A DNA stretch of 64,000 bases from Planctomycetota bacterium (GCA_016190145.1 JACPRD010000214.1:53306-117305), one strand, 5' to 3'. Shown: positions 44,414-53,530, numbered from the stretch's first letter. Numbers and translations: made by a program. Notes: a model not told the origin generated them from the letters alone.

Positions 44414-45847
44414 TTAGTGGGTCTTCCGCATGAAAGAGGTATTCCCGCCGGTTCTCCGGAAACCGCGCAGGAACCTCCCCTGGTCGGCGCGGCTGAGGTC
44501 GAAGCGTCGTGCGAGGGGTTCGGCGAAGGCGGCGAGGCGGCCTTCGACGCCGGGGCGACGCGCGCCGGTGGCTTCGCCGAGGGGGCCGAGGCAGGTGAAG
44601 AGGGCGCGGCGGTCGTGGATGAAGACGGTGAGGGGGTCGGGGGGCCAGGGGCCGGGGACGTCGAGGCCGAGGCGTTCGAAATGGCCGAGCGAACGGCCGA
44701 CGGATTCGAGGATGGAGCGCCATTCGAGGCGGCCGCGGTGGGAGCCCAGGGCGTCGGCGAGGTCGCGGCCGATCGGGGCGAAGGCGATCCAGCCGGGGCC
44801 GAAGGCGAGCGGCGGGAGGACGGGGAGGCCGGCGCGGAGGCAGGCGTTGGCGGCGCGCCAGATCGCGCCCTCGTCGCCGGGCGTGACGCGGGCGACGCGG
44901 ATCCCGCCCGGCCCCTTCCCCAGCGGAGTCCCGTACACGTTCGCGGCAGCGCGGGCGAGATCCCGGGCCTGGTCGTCGTTCAGGCCGTCGCCGGTTTCGC
45001 GGCCGATCTTCTTGCGGTAGTAGCCGGTTTCCATGCGGCCGATGTTGCGCGATTCCTCGGTCGCGTTGCGCGCGCCGCGGGCGAGGTCGCGCAGGGTGAC
45101 GCGGCGCTGTTCGTCAAGGACGGCCTCGGCGAGGCCGTTGCGGTCCATGGGCGGCGAGCCTTCGGCGTAGCCGGCGAGAAACCGCATGCGGTCGGTGAGG
45201 GAGGCGCCGTCGAAACGGTTCATCTTGGCGAGCAGCCAGATGCGGCGCGGGAGGTCGAGGGGGGGGCCGAGGGAGGCCCGCTCGAAGTCGACGATGAAGA
45301 ACGTGAGATTTCCGTCGGGGGAGACGCGGAACAGGACGTTGTTGGGATCGAAGTCGTCCTGGTCGAGCCCGGCGTCATGGATGCGGCGCGCGAAACGGCC
45401 GTAGGCGCGAATGACCCGCTTCCGGGGTTCGCCGGTGGAGGGAATGTCGTTGCGGCGGTGGCGGAGGTACTTGTCGACGGGAACGAGGTCGGGGTATTCG
45501 ACGAAGGCGACCCAGGAGTCCTGGCCGCGTTCGCCGAAAAGAGTCGGCGGGATGGTGGGGATGCCGCGCTCGACCGCCTTCGTGACGAGCTCGCACTCCT
45601 CAAACGCGGGCGATCCGCGCCAGAAGTTCTTGAGCGAGTCGAGGAACGACCGGCCGCGGTAGTGCTTCACCAGGTAGCTGCGATTCCCGGCGCGGATCCG
45701 CAGGAGGCGCTTGATGCGGACCTCTTTCAGCACGTCGCCGGCGCCGTCGAGGACGCGCTGGAGGAACAGGGGGGAAGCGGCGTCGGGGTCGTCGCGGCGG
45801 ACGGACCAGGCGGCGCCTCCGATGTCGACCGAGATCCAGTCTTTCAT
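44414..45847 (-). CDS. double WaaP/Kdo-kinase-like protein
   Basis: A 477-residue protein with two lipopolysaccharide-kinase-like domains. The first (about 30-255) has a VKHYRGRSFLDSLKNF lysine region, GLDQDDFDPNNVLF as catalytic loop (HxD replaced by QDD) and FFIVDFERASLG for the metal Asp. The second (about 285-477) is more degenerate (IRVARVTPGDEG; LFTCLGPLGE) with no clear catalytic Asp-Asn pair. Members phosphorylate sugars of the LPS core. It ends an operon of glycosyltransferases (ATGA overlap with the GT2 gene), so it probably modifies an envelope polysaccharide or lipid core. The second domain may be a pseudokinase. Confidence 0.72.
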   Translation of the reverse strand: MKDWISVDIGGAAWSVRRDDPDAASPLFLQRVLDGAGDVLKEVRIKRLLRIRAGNRSYLVKHYRGRSFLDSLKNFWRGSPAFEECELVTKAVERGIPTIPPTLFGERGQDSWVAFVEYPDLVPVDKYLRHRRNDIPSTGEPRKRVIRAYGRFARRIHDAGLDQDDFDPNNVLFRVSPDGNLTFFIVDFERASLGPPLDLPRRIWLLAKMNRFDGASLTDRMRFLAGYAEGSPPMDRNGLAEAVLDEQRRVTLRDLARGARNATEESRNIGRMETGYYRKKIGRETGDGLNDDQARDLARAAANVYGTPLGKGPGGIRVARVTPGDEGAIWRAANACLRAGLPVLPPLAFGPGWIAFAPIGRDLADALGSHRGRLEWRSILESVGRSLGHFERLGLDVPGPWPPDPLTVFIHDRRALFTCLGPLGEATGARRPGVEGRLAAFAEPLARRFDLSRADQGRFLRGFRRTGGNTSFMRKTH

Positions 45848-46845
45848 GGGCGGGCTCCGGCGAGGGTTCCCGGGGCCCGCAGGGGGCGCGCGGGAGGAAG
45901 ATCCGGCGGACGGAGTCCGATGGAATCGGGGCAGCCCATGAGCTGCCAGCCGAAGAGGCCGGCGTGGATGGCGGCGCGGCGTCGGACGGCGCCGGAGAGG
46001 CCGAGCGTGAGGATCAGGGCGAGCGACGTGCCGAGCGCGTTGAGGAAGGACTTGGCGAAGCGGGCGGCGTGCAGGAGGGCCCAGGCGGCGGGGCCGCGGT
46101 TCTTGCGGAAGTAAAGGAAGAGAGAGCGCAGGTACTCGATGCGGGCGAGGACGGGTCGGACGGCCTTCGACTTGCCCTGCCGGTGGAAGACCCGCGCCGC
46201 GGGGACGTGGACCACGCGGAGGCCGGCGCGCCGCATGCGGAGGCACCAGTCGGTTTCCTCGAGGAAGACGAAGTAGGCCTCATCGAGGGGTCCGAGGCGG
46301 TCGACGGTTTCCTTCCGCACGGCGAGGCAGGCGCCGATCACGCTCTCGACGTCGGTGACGGCGTCGAGCGCGCGGGACTTGTCGGGAAACCGGCCGGGAA
46401 ACAGGGCGCGCACGAGCCACTTGTTGAGGCACTCGGTGGCGAGCGTCGGGAAGTTGTCGAAGGAGTGCTGCCGGCGGCCGTCCGCGTCGAGCAGCTGGGC
46501 GCCGGCGATGCCGATGCCGGGGTCCGCTTCCATCGCCCTCAGGAGCTCCTCCAGGGCGCCATCCGAGAGCGTGGCGTCGGGATTGAGGAGGACCGCGACG
46601 GGCCGCGCGGCGCGGTCGAGCCCCTGATTGACGGCGCGCGCGAAGCCGCGGTTCGAGGCATTTTCGAGGAGCGTCGCCTCCGGGAACTTCGCGCGCACCA
46701 TGGCCGCGGAGCCGTCGGCGCTGTCGTTGTCCACCACGATCGTCTCCGCTCCGGGCGCCCGGTCGCGAACGCTCGCGAGGCACGCCTCGAGGAGGTCGCG
46801 GGTGTTCCAGGACACGACGATCACGGAGCAGTCGGCGGGAGTCAT
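45844..46845 (-). CDS. family 2 glycosyltransferase
   Basis: A 333-residue GT2 of the rhamnosyltransferase-like kind: CSVIVVSWNTRDLLEACL, TIVVDNDSADGS, NRGFARAVNQGL, VLLNPDATLSD (DXD-type site) and GPLDEAYFVFLEETDWCLRM, the C-terminal catalytic ExDW-type motif. A hydrophobic patch lies near residues 255-300. The start ATG is overlapped by the stop of the upstream GT4 gene, and its own stop overlaps the kinase start, so three genes are coupled. Donor and acceptor sugars are unknown. Confidence 0.9.
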   Translation of the reverse strand: MTPADCSVIVVSWNTRDLLEACLASVRDRAPGAETIVVDNDSADGSAAMVRAKFPEATLLENASNRGFARAVNQGLDRAARPVAVLLNPDATLSDGALEELLRAMEADPGIGIAGAQLLDADGRRQHSFDNFPTLATECLNKWLVRALFPGRFPDKSRALDAVTDVESVIGACLAVRKETVDRLGPLDEAYFVFLEETDWCLRMRRAGLRVVHVPAARVFHRQGKSKAVRPVLARIEYLRSLFLYFRKNRGPAAWALLHAARFAKSFLNALGTSLALILTLGLSGAVRRRAAIHAGLFGWQLMGCPDSIGLRPPDLPPARPLRAPGTLAGARP

Positions 46846-47906
46846 GGGGCCGGCGCCCCCTCCAGCGCGCGCTGGTACGCCTCCAGCGTCTCGGAGGCCA
46901 TGCGTTCGGCGGTGAACTGCTGCTCGACGACGAGCCGCGCGGCATGCCCGATGCGCCGCGCCTTCGCGCGGTCCCGGAGAAGCTTGAGCGCCGCTTCGCA
47001 GAATGCCGGCGCGTCGCCTTTCGGCCGCAGGAGTCCCGTTTCGTCCTCCTTGATCACGTAATAGATCCCGCCGACCGAGCTGGCGATCACCGGCTTGCCG
47101 CACGCCATCGCCTCGAGCACCGTGTTGCCCAGGCCGATCTGCTGGAACGGCATGAGGAAGACGTCGACCTTGGAGATGATGTTGTAGTAGTCCTCGACGT
47201 CGGGGAGGAAGGTCACGTTCTTCTGGATGCCCGTCTCCGCCGTCTTCTTGCGCAGGCGGTCCTCGTCGGTCCCCTCCCCCACCACGAGGAACTGCGCGTC
47301 CGGCACCACCGCGAGAATCAGTTTCGCCGCGTCGAGGAACACCTCGTGCCCGCGCGCCGCCTCGAGCGGCCCCAGGATCCCGAACACCGGAGCCCCGTCG
47401 CCCGGAAACGGCGGCGCCTCCTTCAGCCGCTTCACGTCGACCCCCGGCATCACCACCCGGATGAGGTCCTTCTTCACGCGCGTCTCGTTGACGAGGCTCT
47501 CGCGCACGGACTCGCTGGCGACCAGGATGCCCCGGAGCCATTTCGCTGACGTCGTGAGGGCGCCTTCGATGGGCGAGTGGACGCTGAGGAAGTACGGCAC
47601 GCCGGCGGCCTTGGCGACGTTCGCGGCGACGGCGGCGGCTGAGGGATTCATGGCGTGAAGAACCGCCGGCAGGCGCTCCCGGGCGCGGCGGGCGAGGCGG
47701 CGGGTCAGGAAGAGGTCCGAGGCGTCGCCGAGGCCCGGGAAGACGACGGTCGTCACGCCCGCGCGTTCGAACTGGGAGAGCATGCGGCCGCCGCCGCAGA
47801 AAAGGCGGACGCTCTGGCCGCGCGCGGCGAGCTGCGTGGCGAGGTTGAGCGTGTAGATGGTGGAGCCGCGGAGTTCGAGACCGCGGCCGATGAGGAGGAT
47901 CTCCAT
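46842..47906 (-). CDS. family 4 glycosyltransferase (GT-B)
   Basis: A 354-residue retaining glycosyltransferase with N-terminal acceptor domain (ILLIGRGLELRGSTIYTLNLATQLAARG) and C-terminal nucleotide-sugar domain (FGILGPLEAARGHEVFLDAAKLI; FLVVGEGTDEDRLR; VFLMPFQQIGLGNTVLEAMACGKPVIAS). The GT4 EX7E element appears as GLGNTVLEAMACG with only the second Glu clear. ATG at 47906 shares a base with the stop of the membrane protein gene (TGATG). Part of the envelope-polysaccharide operon. Confidence 0.9.
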   Translation of the reverse strand: MEILLIGRGLELRGSTIYTLNLATQLAARGQSVRLFCGGGRMLSQFERAGVTTVVFPGLGDASDLFLTRRLARRARERLPAVLHAMNPSAAAVAANVAKAAGVPYFLSVHSPIEGALTTSAKWLRGILVASESVRESLVNETRVKKDLIRVVMPGVDVKRLKEAPPFPGDGAPVFGILGPLEAARGHEVFLDAAKLILAVVPDAQFLVVGEGTDEDRLRKKTAETGIQKNVTFLPDVEDYYNIISKVDVFLMPFQQIGLGNTVLEAMACGKPVIASSVGGIYYVIKEDETGLLRPKGDAPAFCEAALKLLRDRAKARRIGHAARLVVEQQFTAERMASETLEAYQRALEGAPAP

Positions 47907-48904
47907 CAGGGCGCCTCCGTCGCGGCGTACGCGCGCGAGAGCGTCTTGACCGCGCCGAACTCCTCGACGGCCGCGAGAGAGAAGGAGCGGAAGAACACGT
48001 TGAACGGCGTCGCAAGGAGGTTGATCGCCAGCGCGTAGGCGAGGAAGACGACGAGCCCCAGCGGGATCAGAACCGCGAGCACGACCGGGGAGGTCCACCC
48101 CAGCCCGCCGCCCTTCGTGAGCCCCATGCCGACCAGGACGAACAGGCCGACGAAAAGCCCGAAGACGCCGCCGATGACGCAGCCGGCCATTCCCATGACG
48201 CTGGCGGCGATCATGGCCGTGGCCATCTTGAGGAGCCAGAAGAGGAGGAAGTAGACGGGATTGGAGAAGACGAGGCGCGCCGACTCGCGGAGGCCCGCCG
48301 CGACGGAGGGTTGCTCGCGGTACATCGCGAGCGGGAGACCGACGTCTTCGACGAGAATCGTCAGGAGGACCGCCGCCGCCAGGAATGCCAGCACCCCGGG
48401 CACGAGCCAGAAGAGGATTTCGAACGGGAATTGAAATCCGCCGGGCGCCGCGATGGCGCGCGTCACGGCGAAATACGTCGGCACGCCGAGCGCGACGAGC
48501 CACCCCGCCGCGAGCAGACGCACTCCGAGCCGGACGAAAAACCAGCGCAGGCCGATGCCGCTCAACCGCTTCCACGGCTCACGGATGCGCGCGTGGTTGC
48601 CGCACATGTTGTCGACGAAGACGGGTTCGAAGCGCGCCGTGAGGTAGGTGGCGAGAAGGAAAAGGAACCCGACGGACAGTCCGACCGGAAGGTAGAGGCC
48701 CTTCACCGCCTCAGGGTTTGCCTTGACCCACTTGTAGCCCTCCTCGAAGACCTGTCCGGGCATGTTGAGGTTTCCGCCGATGCCGTTGACGAACACGGCG
48801 ACGATCGCGAGTTTCACCCACTTCCAGAATCTGAAGGGTTCGAACAGCATCCACTTGGTGTGGGCGACGGCCCTGCGGAGGGCGGACATGACGCTGGGGT
48901 TCAT
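47906..48904 (-). CDS. multi-pass membrane protein of unknown function
   Basis: A 332-residue protein with about six hydrophobic helices (LAIVAVFVNGIGG; LPVGLSVGFLFLLATYL; LLAAGWLVALGVPTYF; LVPGVLAFLAAAVLLTILV; GVFGLFVGLFVLVGMGL; VLAVLIPLGLVVFLAYALAINL). The N-terminal FEPFRFWKWVKLA and a GNHARIREPWKR loop are typical of a loosely defined family of integral membrane proteins. It begins the coupled gene set membrane protein - GT4 - GT2 - kinase, so it may serve polymer or lipid handling, but no transporter motif is seen. Confidence 0.75.
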   Translation of the reverse strand: MNPSVMSALRRAVAHTKWMLFEPFRFWKWVKLAIVAVFVNGIGGNLNMPGQVFEEGYKWVKANPEAVKGLYLPVGLSVGFLFLLATYLTARFEPVFVDNMCGNHARIREPWKRLSGIGLRWFFVRLGVRLLAAGWLVALGVPTYFAVTRAIAAPGGFQFPFEILFWLVPGVLAFLAAAVLLTILVEDVGLPLAMYREQPSVAAGLRESARLVFSNPVYFLLFWLLKMATAMIAASVMGMAGCVIGGVFGLFVGLFVLVGMGLTKGGGLGWTSPVVLAVLIPLGLVVFLAYALAINLLATPFNVFFRSFSLAAVEEFGAVKTLSRAYAATEAP

Positions 48905-48976
48905 CGGGGGGCCGCCGAAAATCCGTCCGGCTCCGCGAGGATTCGTTCCGTCGGGGAGGAGCCGGCGATGGCGCGG

Positions 48977-49207
48977 TTATTCCTTCTTATCTTTCGCCGC
49001 AGCCTCAGGTTGCGACGGGGCATCCTTCTTTTCCCCCTCCGCCTCCGTGTCGCCACGCGCCCCTTCCGACATCCCCTTCTTGAACTCGTTGATGCTCTTG
49101 CCCACGCTCCTCGCGAGCGCGGGAATCTTCGCGGCTCCGAAGAGCAGCACGAACAGCCCCATGATCACGATGAGTTCGGTGGAGCCCAGCCCGGCGATCG
49201 CAAGCAT
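48977..49207 (-). CDS. tatA: twin-arginine translocase subunit TatA/E
   Basis: A 76-residue protein: one N-terminal membrane helix with GLGSTELIVIMGLFVLLFGAAKIPALARSVG, the amphipathic helix KSINEFKKGMSEG (conserved Phe-Gly hinge as LFGAAKIP), and a charged tail rich in Lys/Glu/Ala. TatA multimers form the pore for folded proteins. No tatB or tatC is adjacent. Divergent from the NicO-type gene, with 98 bases between. Confidence 0.93.
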   Translation of the reverse strand: MLAIAGLGSTELIVIMGLFVLLFGAAKIPALARSVGKSINEFKKGMSEGARGDTEAEGEKKDAPSQPEAAAKDKKE

Positions 49208-49305
49208 GAAATGAGCGTACCCGAAGCGTCGTTTTGGGGCGAGGAATTTCGCAGCCGGCCGGACCTCCCCGCCCCGGAGGCGTCGTGATATGCTGAGATG
49301 CTCTG

Positions 49306-50958
49306 ATGAAGCGGTTCCTCCTGGCGGCCCTTCTGCTCGCCGGCGCGACTCCCGCGCCCGCGCACGACCTCACGGATCCGACCGTGCGGGGGCACTCGAC
49401 CTCGGTCGAGCTGCAGGTCTGGCACGACCGGCTGGTGCTGGACGTCTGGGTGCAGATGACGGACATCGCGGCGATCACGTGGCGGCGGGAGGCGGACGAC
49501 AACGAGGACGGAACCGTGTCCGAGGACGAGGCGAAGATGAAGCTCGCGCTCGACCGGGCCATCTACGTGGAATGGGGCGCGCTGCTGGAGATCGCGTCGG
49601 CGGACGGGTCGCTGGGCGTGACGCCGCTGAAGCTGGAGCGGGAGTCGGTCGACCTCAAGAGCGACCCCAGGGTGGGCGACTCTCCGGTCAAGATGAACTG
49701 GTTCTTCGCAGTACCCGCCTGGACGCCGCGGCCCGGCGTGCGGCAGGAGGCGAAGCTCACGGTGGTCAACCCGTTCCAGTCGACGCTTCTCAAGGCGCGC
49801 GTCATCCACGAGGGAAACATCGTCGTCGAGCAGCCGACCGACGGTCTCTTCCCGTTTCCGAAGGTCATGGCCGGAATCGAGGCGCCGACCGGCAAGAACA
49901 GTCCGGTGCTGCCCATGGTCCTGCAGGTCCCCGCGAAATTCGAGGGACCTGGGAAGTTCTGGACCACGGACGGCCAGTGGGTCGACATGACCACGGGGCG
50001 CGTCAGCCCGCGCAAGCCGCCGGAGGGTTGGTTCGAGAAGGCGAACGCGCTCTACGAGGAACGGATCCGGGCGTTCCTGCGGAGCGACCAGGCGCCGCCG
50101 ATCGGCGTGAGCCTCGCGATCTGCCTGATCGCGCTTCTCTACGGAGCGGCGCACGCCGTCGGGCCGGGGCACGGCAAGACGCTGGTCGCGGCGTACCTCG
50201 TCGGCTCGCATGGGCGGATCGGCCACGCGTTCCTGCTCGGCCTCGTGGTGACGATCTCCCACGTCGGCGTGATCGTCGTCGTGGGGCTCGCGCTGTGGTT
50301 CTTCAGGATCAACGACGAGGTTGTGAAGCGGTGGATTTCGCTCGTGAGCGGGCTGACGATCGTCGCGATGGGGGTGTGGCTGTTCTACTCGCGGTGGCGT
50401 TACGGGCTGGCGCACGTGCACGGGCCGGGGGGGCACACGCACCTGCCGGGCGGACACGATCACGACCACGGGCACACCCACGACCACGATCACGCCCATT
50501 CCCACGACCACGATCACGCGCACAGCCACGATCACGGCCATTCGCACGACCACGCCCACCCGCACGCTCACCCCGCCGCGACCGCCGCCCGCCCGGAGAC
50601 GCAGGACATCGAAGAACTCGCGCCGATCGACGCGCCGCGCATCACCCCCTGGGACCTCATCACCACCGGAATTCTCGGGGGCATGGTCCCCTGCCCCGCC
50701 GCGTTCGTCATCCTCCTCATGTCCCTCGCCGTCGGCAAGGTCGCTTGGGGCCTCGTTCTCATCTGCGCCTTTTCCCTGGGCCTCGGCGGCGTCCTCACCG
50801 CGATCGGCGTCATCCTCCTCGGCGCCAAGAAGTTCATGGCGGACCGGATGGAAGGAAGCGGTCCCTGGCTGCGCCGGCTGGCGATCGCCTCGAGCGCCTT
50901 CATTGTTCTTCTGGGGACGCTTCTGACGGTTCAGGCGATCCGGGATCTGGCGGGCTAA
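49306..50958 (+). CDS. NicO/RcnA-type nickel-cobalt exporter with periplasmic domain and His-rich loop
   Basis: A 550-residue protein with a signal peptide (FLLAALLLAGATPAPAHD). An N-terminal periplasmic domain of about 240 residues (VELQVWHDRLVLDVWVQMTD...) is followed by six membrane helices with the NicO signature ALLYGAAHAVGPGHGKTLVAAYLVGSHGRIGHA. A long His/Asp-rich loop (repeated HDHDHAHSH) lies about residues 375-425, and a second half motif GGMVPCPAAFVILLMSLAVG is present. It likely exports Ni2+/Co2+ or a similar ion. Its last 59 bases overlap, tail to tail, the next gene. Confidence 0.85.
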   Translation: MKRFLLAALLLAGATPAPAHDLTDPTVRGHSTSVELQVWHDRLVLDVWVQMTDIAAITWRREADDNEDGTVSEDEAKMKLALDRAIYVEWGALLEIASADGSLGVTPLKLERESVDLKSDPRVGDSPVKMNWFFAVPAWTPRPGVRQEAKLTVVNPFQSTLLKARVIHEGNIVVEQPTDGLFPFPKVMAGIEAPTGKNSPVLPMVLQVPAKFEGPGKFWTTDGQWVDMTTGRVSPRKPPEGWFEKANALYEERIRAFLRSDQAPPIGVSLAICLIALLYGAAHAVGPGHGKTLVAAYLVGSHGRIGHAFLLGLVVTISHVGVIVVVGLALWFFRINDEVVKRWISLVSGLTIVAMGVWLFYSRWRYGLAHVHGPGGHTHLPGGHDHDHGHTHDHDHAHSHDHDHAHSHDHGHSHDHAHPHAHPAATAARPETQDIEELAPIDAPRITPWDLITTGILGGMVPCPAAFVILLMSLAVGKVAWGLVLICAFSLGLGGVLTAIGVILLGAKKFMADRMEGSGPWLRRLAIASSAFIVLLGTLLTVQAIRDLAG

Positions 50959-52213
50959 GCTCCGCCTCTTCGCCCATCCGCAGCCGGTCGGCGTCCTGCT
51001 CCGGCTCGTACGATTCGGGCGCCTCCTCACCCATCGCCAACCGGTCGGGATCGGGTTCCGGCTCGAGGGGCAGGGGGGGAAGCGGATCCGCGTCTGCCCA
51101 GGCGTCCCCGAAGACATTTGCGTAGGCGTAGTACCTCTCGAGGGAGAGCGTTCCGAGCGCGTTACGGACCACGGCGGAGGTACCGCCGGCGTCGCCGTCC
51201 CAGCCGCCGCGCGGCCGGACGCTGCGGGCGAGGGCGCGGTCGAGAGCGGCGACCCAGCGTTTGTCCACTTCTCCGCCCGGGCCGTCGTACCGGAAGGCGG
51301 CCAGCGACCCCAGGTAGGCGTCGGTAAAGGAGAGGTTCTCGGCGGAGGGAAGTGAGTGGGTGGAGGCGCGCATGAGGCGCCTCACGTCGTAGCGCGTGTG
51401 GCACCGGGCGAGGAGCATCCAGCCCAGCGCGTCGGCCGGCGAGCCGTTCGCTTCCATTCTGAGAGCGAACCAGTTCCGGGCGCGGATCCCGGCGATTTCC
51501 GGGACGTCGATTCCGCTTATCTGTGCGGAGACGAGGGCCATGGCGCCCCACGGGGCGACGGCGGGATCGCCCCAGGATCCGTCCTCGATCTGCCGGCGCA
51601 CCAGGTCTTCCAGAGCCGCCTCGGCGCGGGGGCGGAACTCGCTCCTGCCGGTGAGGCCAAAGTGCTCCGAGAGGGCGAGGGCGGTCAGCGCCACGGACTG
51701 CGAATCCCCTGCAGGGCGATCCGCCAGCCACCGGAGTCCCCGCCCGACGACCGGGCCGATCTCCGTGGAGTCCCAGGTCTCGCGGGTCATGTCCGTGTAG
51801 CCGGCGCCGAGGAAGGCCAGCAGAGCGAGCGCGGTGGCGGTTTCGGGCGTCCAGACCCCGCCGTCGACGACCTCGGCCACCATTCCCCACGATCCGTCGG
51901 CGTTCGCGTGGCGGGCCAGCCACACCAGCGTTTCGCTCACGGCGCTGAGGGGCGCCCGGGCGGGGGCGGATTTCGGGACGGCCGCATTCCGGCGGATCTG
52001 CCTCCGCCCTCCGGGCTCCGGGACCGGCGCTTCCGCTCCCTCCGCCCCCTCGCGGCCGGTCGCATGGGAAGTCCCGGGATCCGCGGCCGGTGACGCCTGC
52101 TGCGCGGCCGTTTCCGACCGCTTCCGCTCGGTCCGCTGCTTCAGGGGAACGCCCGCCAGCGCGGCGAGCAGGAGGAGGATCGTCAGGCAGGCGAGGGTGC
52201 GGCGCACGGGCAT
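50900..52213 (-). CDS. secreted terpenoid-cyclase-fold (squalene cyclase-like) protein
   Basis: A 437-residue protein with a signal peptide (TLACLTILLLLAALAGVPL). Residues about 95-390 are repeated helical hairpins of an alpha/alpha toroid, with QW-like motifs HANADGSWG and IEDGSWGDPAVAPWGAMAL. The catalytic DxDD and VSDCT motifs of true squalene-hopene cyclases are not seen, so a binding or structural role is more likely. The C-terminus carries a tandem 22-residue repeat (DPDRLAMGEE ... DADRLRMGEE). The stop lies inside the 3' end of the exporter gene. Confidence 0.7.
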   Translation of the reverse strand: MPVRRTLACLTILLLLAALAGVPLKQRTERKRSETAAQQASPAADPGTSHATGREGAEGAEAPVPEPGGRRQIRRNAAVPKSAPARAPLSAVSETLVWLARHANADGSWGMVAEVVDGGVWTPETATALALLAFLGAGYTDMTRETWDSTEIGPVVGRGLRWLADRPAGDSQSVALTALALSEHFGLTGRSEFRPRAEAALEDLVRRQIEDGSWGDPAVAPWGAMALVSAQISGIDVPEIAGIRARNWFALRMEANGSPADALGWMLLARCHTRYDVRRLMRASTHSLPSAENLSFTDAYLGSLAAFRYDGPGGEVDKRWVAALDRALARSVRPRGGWDGDAGGTSAVVRNALGTLSLERYYAYANVFGDAWADADPLPPLPLEPEPDPDRLAMGEEAPESYEPEQDADRLRMGEEAELSPPDPGSPEPSEASPEEQ

Positions 52214-52293
52214 GCAAACGCGGGCGCGCGCCCCGGGATCAAGAAAATCGGCCCGCCTGTTGGGGGGCCGACGTGTCGCCATCCGGACCTGAC

Positions 52294-53328
52294 CTACACC
52301 GCGACCGCCCGCTTCGAGAGCGTCAGGATGTTCCCGCCCCGCGGATGCGCCTTGAGATCGAAGACGTCCATCGACTGGCGCGTCAGGCTGAACACCGGCT
52401 TGCCGTTGCCGTCCGTCGTCTCCGGGTCGATCTTCTTGCCGTAGTCGCTGAACTTGATCGAGACCTCGTTGTCGCTGGCGACCATCAGGACCTGGTAAGT
52501 GCACTGCTCGTTGGAGGAGTAGGCCTTCTCGATGATCGTGCCGGCGCTCTCGCGGACGCTCTGCTCCATCGAGCGCATCATGTCGGGGGTGAACCCCGCG
52601 CGCTTGGCGAGCAGGCCCGCCATCGTCACGAGCCCCTCGGTGCACTCGTGCGAGCAGGTCAGCGTCATCTGGATCGGCGTCAGGCGGCGCCGGGGCAGGA
52701 AGTTCGCCTTGCCGTCGCGGGTGTAGGTGAAGATGCCGCTGCACCGCGGACACTTGTAGTTCCCGGGCTCGGGCACGAGGAGGGTGGCCTTGCACGAGGC
52801 GCATTCGAGCTGCTGCCCCACGACTTCGGCGGTTTCGCCCGCAGGAATCGGCGCGAACGTCCCCGTCGTCCCCGCGGCGGGCGCGAGGCGCGCGGGCGCC
52901 GGCTGCGCCGGCGGGGCGCCGACCGACACGGGCTGCGGCGCGTGCTCCGCGGGCGCCGCCACCTTCGTTCCAGGGCCCGCCATCGAGTTCAGCGCGTCGT
53001 TGCGGTTGCCGAAAATCTTGAAGAACGCGTTCAGCCCCAGCATGTCGAACACGACCTTCACCTTCGGATGCAGCTTCACCAGCGCGATCCCGCCACCCTT
53101 CGGATCCAGGGAGTCCGCCAGGTTCACCAGGAACCCCAGCCCCGTCGAGTTGACGTACTTGATCCCTTCCATGTCGAGCACGAACTTGATCGCCCCGTCG
53201 TCCTTGACGCGGTTCATCTGCTCCTGGAATCCCGGCACCGTCTTCGCGTCGATCGACCCCGCCATCACCACCAGGGCCGCGTTCGAAGCGTTCGGAACTT
53301 TCTGCACGTCCAAGGTGAGGTCGGGCAT
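52294..53328 (-). CDS. STAS - zinc ribbon - RsbW-like ATPase fusion
   Basis: A 344-residue regulator. Residues 1-115 are a STAS domain (anti-sigma antagonist): VVMAGSIDAKTVPGFQEQM, YVNSTGLGFLVNL with the phosphorylatable Ser. A Pro/Ala linker follows, then a zinc ribbon (CASCKATLLVPEPGNYKCPRC, about 178-198). Residues about 220-344 are an RsbW-like HATPase (TLTCSHECTEGLVTMAG; MEQSVRESAGTIIEKAY; VSIKFSDYGKKID). The usual N-box Asn is Gly/Thr and the GxG is incomplete, so ATP binding may be lost. Normally RsbV and RsbW are separate; here both roles are on one chain. Confidence 0.78.
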   Translation of the reverse strand: MPDLTLDVQKVPNASNAALVVMAGSIDAKTVPGFQEQMNRVKDDGAIKFVLDMEGIKYVNSTGLGFLVNLADSLDPKGGGIALVKLHPKVKVVFDMLGLNAFFKIFGNRNDALNSMAGPGTKVAAPAEHAPQPVSVGAPPAQPAPARLAPAAGTTGTFAPIPAGETAEVVGQQLECASCKATLLVPEPGNYKCPRCSGIFTYTRDGKANFLPRRRLTPIQMTLTCSHECTEGLVTMAGLLAKRAGFTPDMMRSMEQSVRESAGTIIEKAYSSNEQCTYQVLMVASDNEVSIKFSDYGKKIDPETTDGNGKPVFSLTRQSMDVFDLKAHPRGGNILTLSKRAVAV

Positions 53329-53455
53329 GCACCCTCCGTTAACAGGTTTGCTCGGGCTCCCGGACCGGCCGGCCCCGTCTGCCGGCGGCCCGCCGAAAAG
53401 ATCGTCGGGTCAGCTTAGCAGCGCCCCAAGCCAGGGTCAAGGCCCCGAAATCCCG

Positions 53456-53483
53456 TTGAAAGCCCGACACCCACCGCTATAAT
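53456..53483 (+). promoter_or_regulatory. sigma70-type promoter of the MshEN gene
   Basis: TTGAAA (53456-53461), a 16-base spacer and TATAAT (53478-53483), about 48 bases before the ATG. Confidence 0.65.
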
Positions 53484-53530
53484 TCGGATTCCGGCTGCGA
53501 CCTTCCACCTCCTCCACACCGGAGAAATGC

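Noticed and set aside
49259-49277. Minus-strand CCGGGGCGGGGAGGTCCGG, similar to the flanks of the GGCGA/GAGGT hairpins
   Set aside because: There is no inner stem between the two loop halves, so it is not counted as a fifth copy of the core.
50454-50580. Tandem CACGAC/CACGCC repeat as a non-coding repeat array
   Set aside because: It is simply the His/Asp-rich loop of the exporter, in frame.
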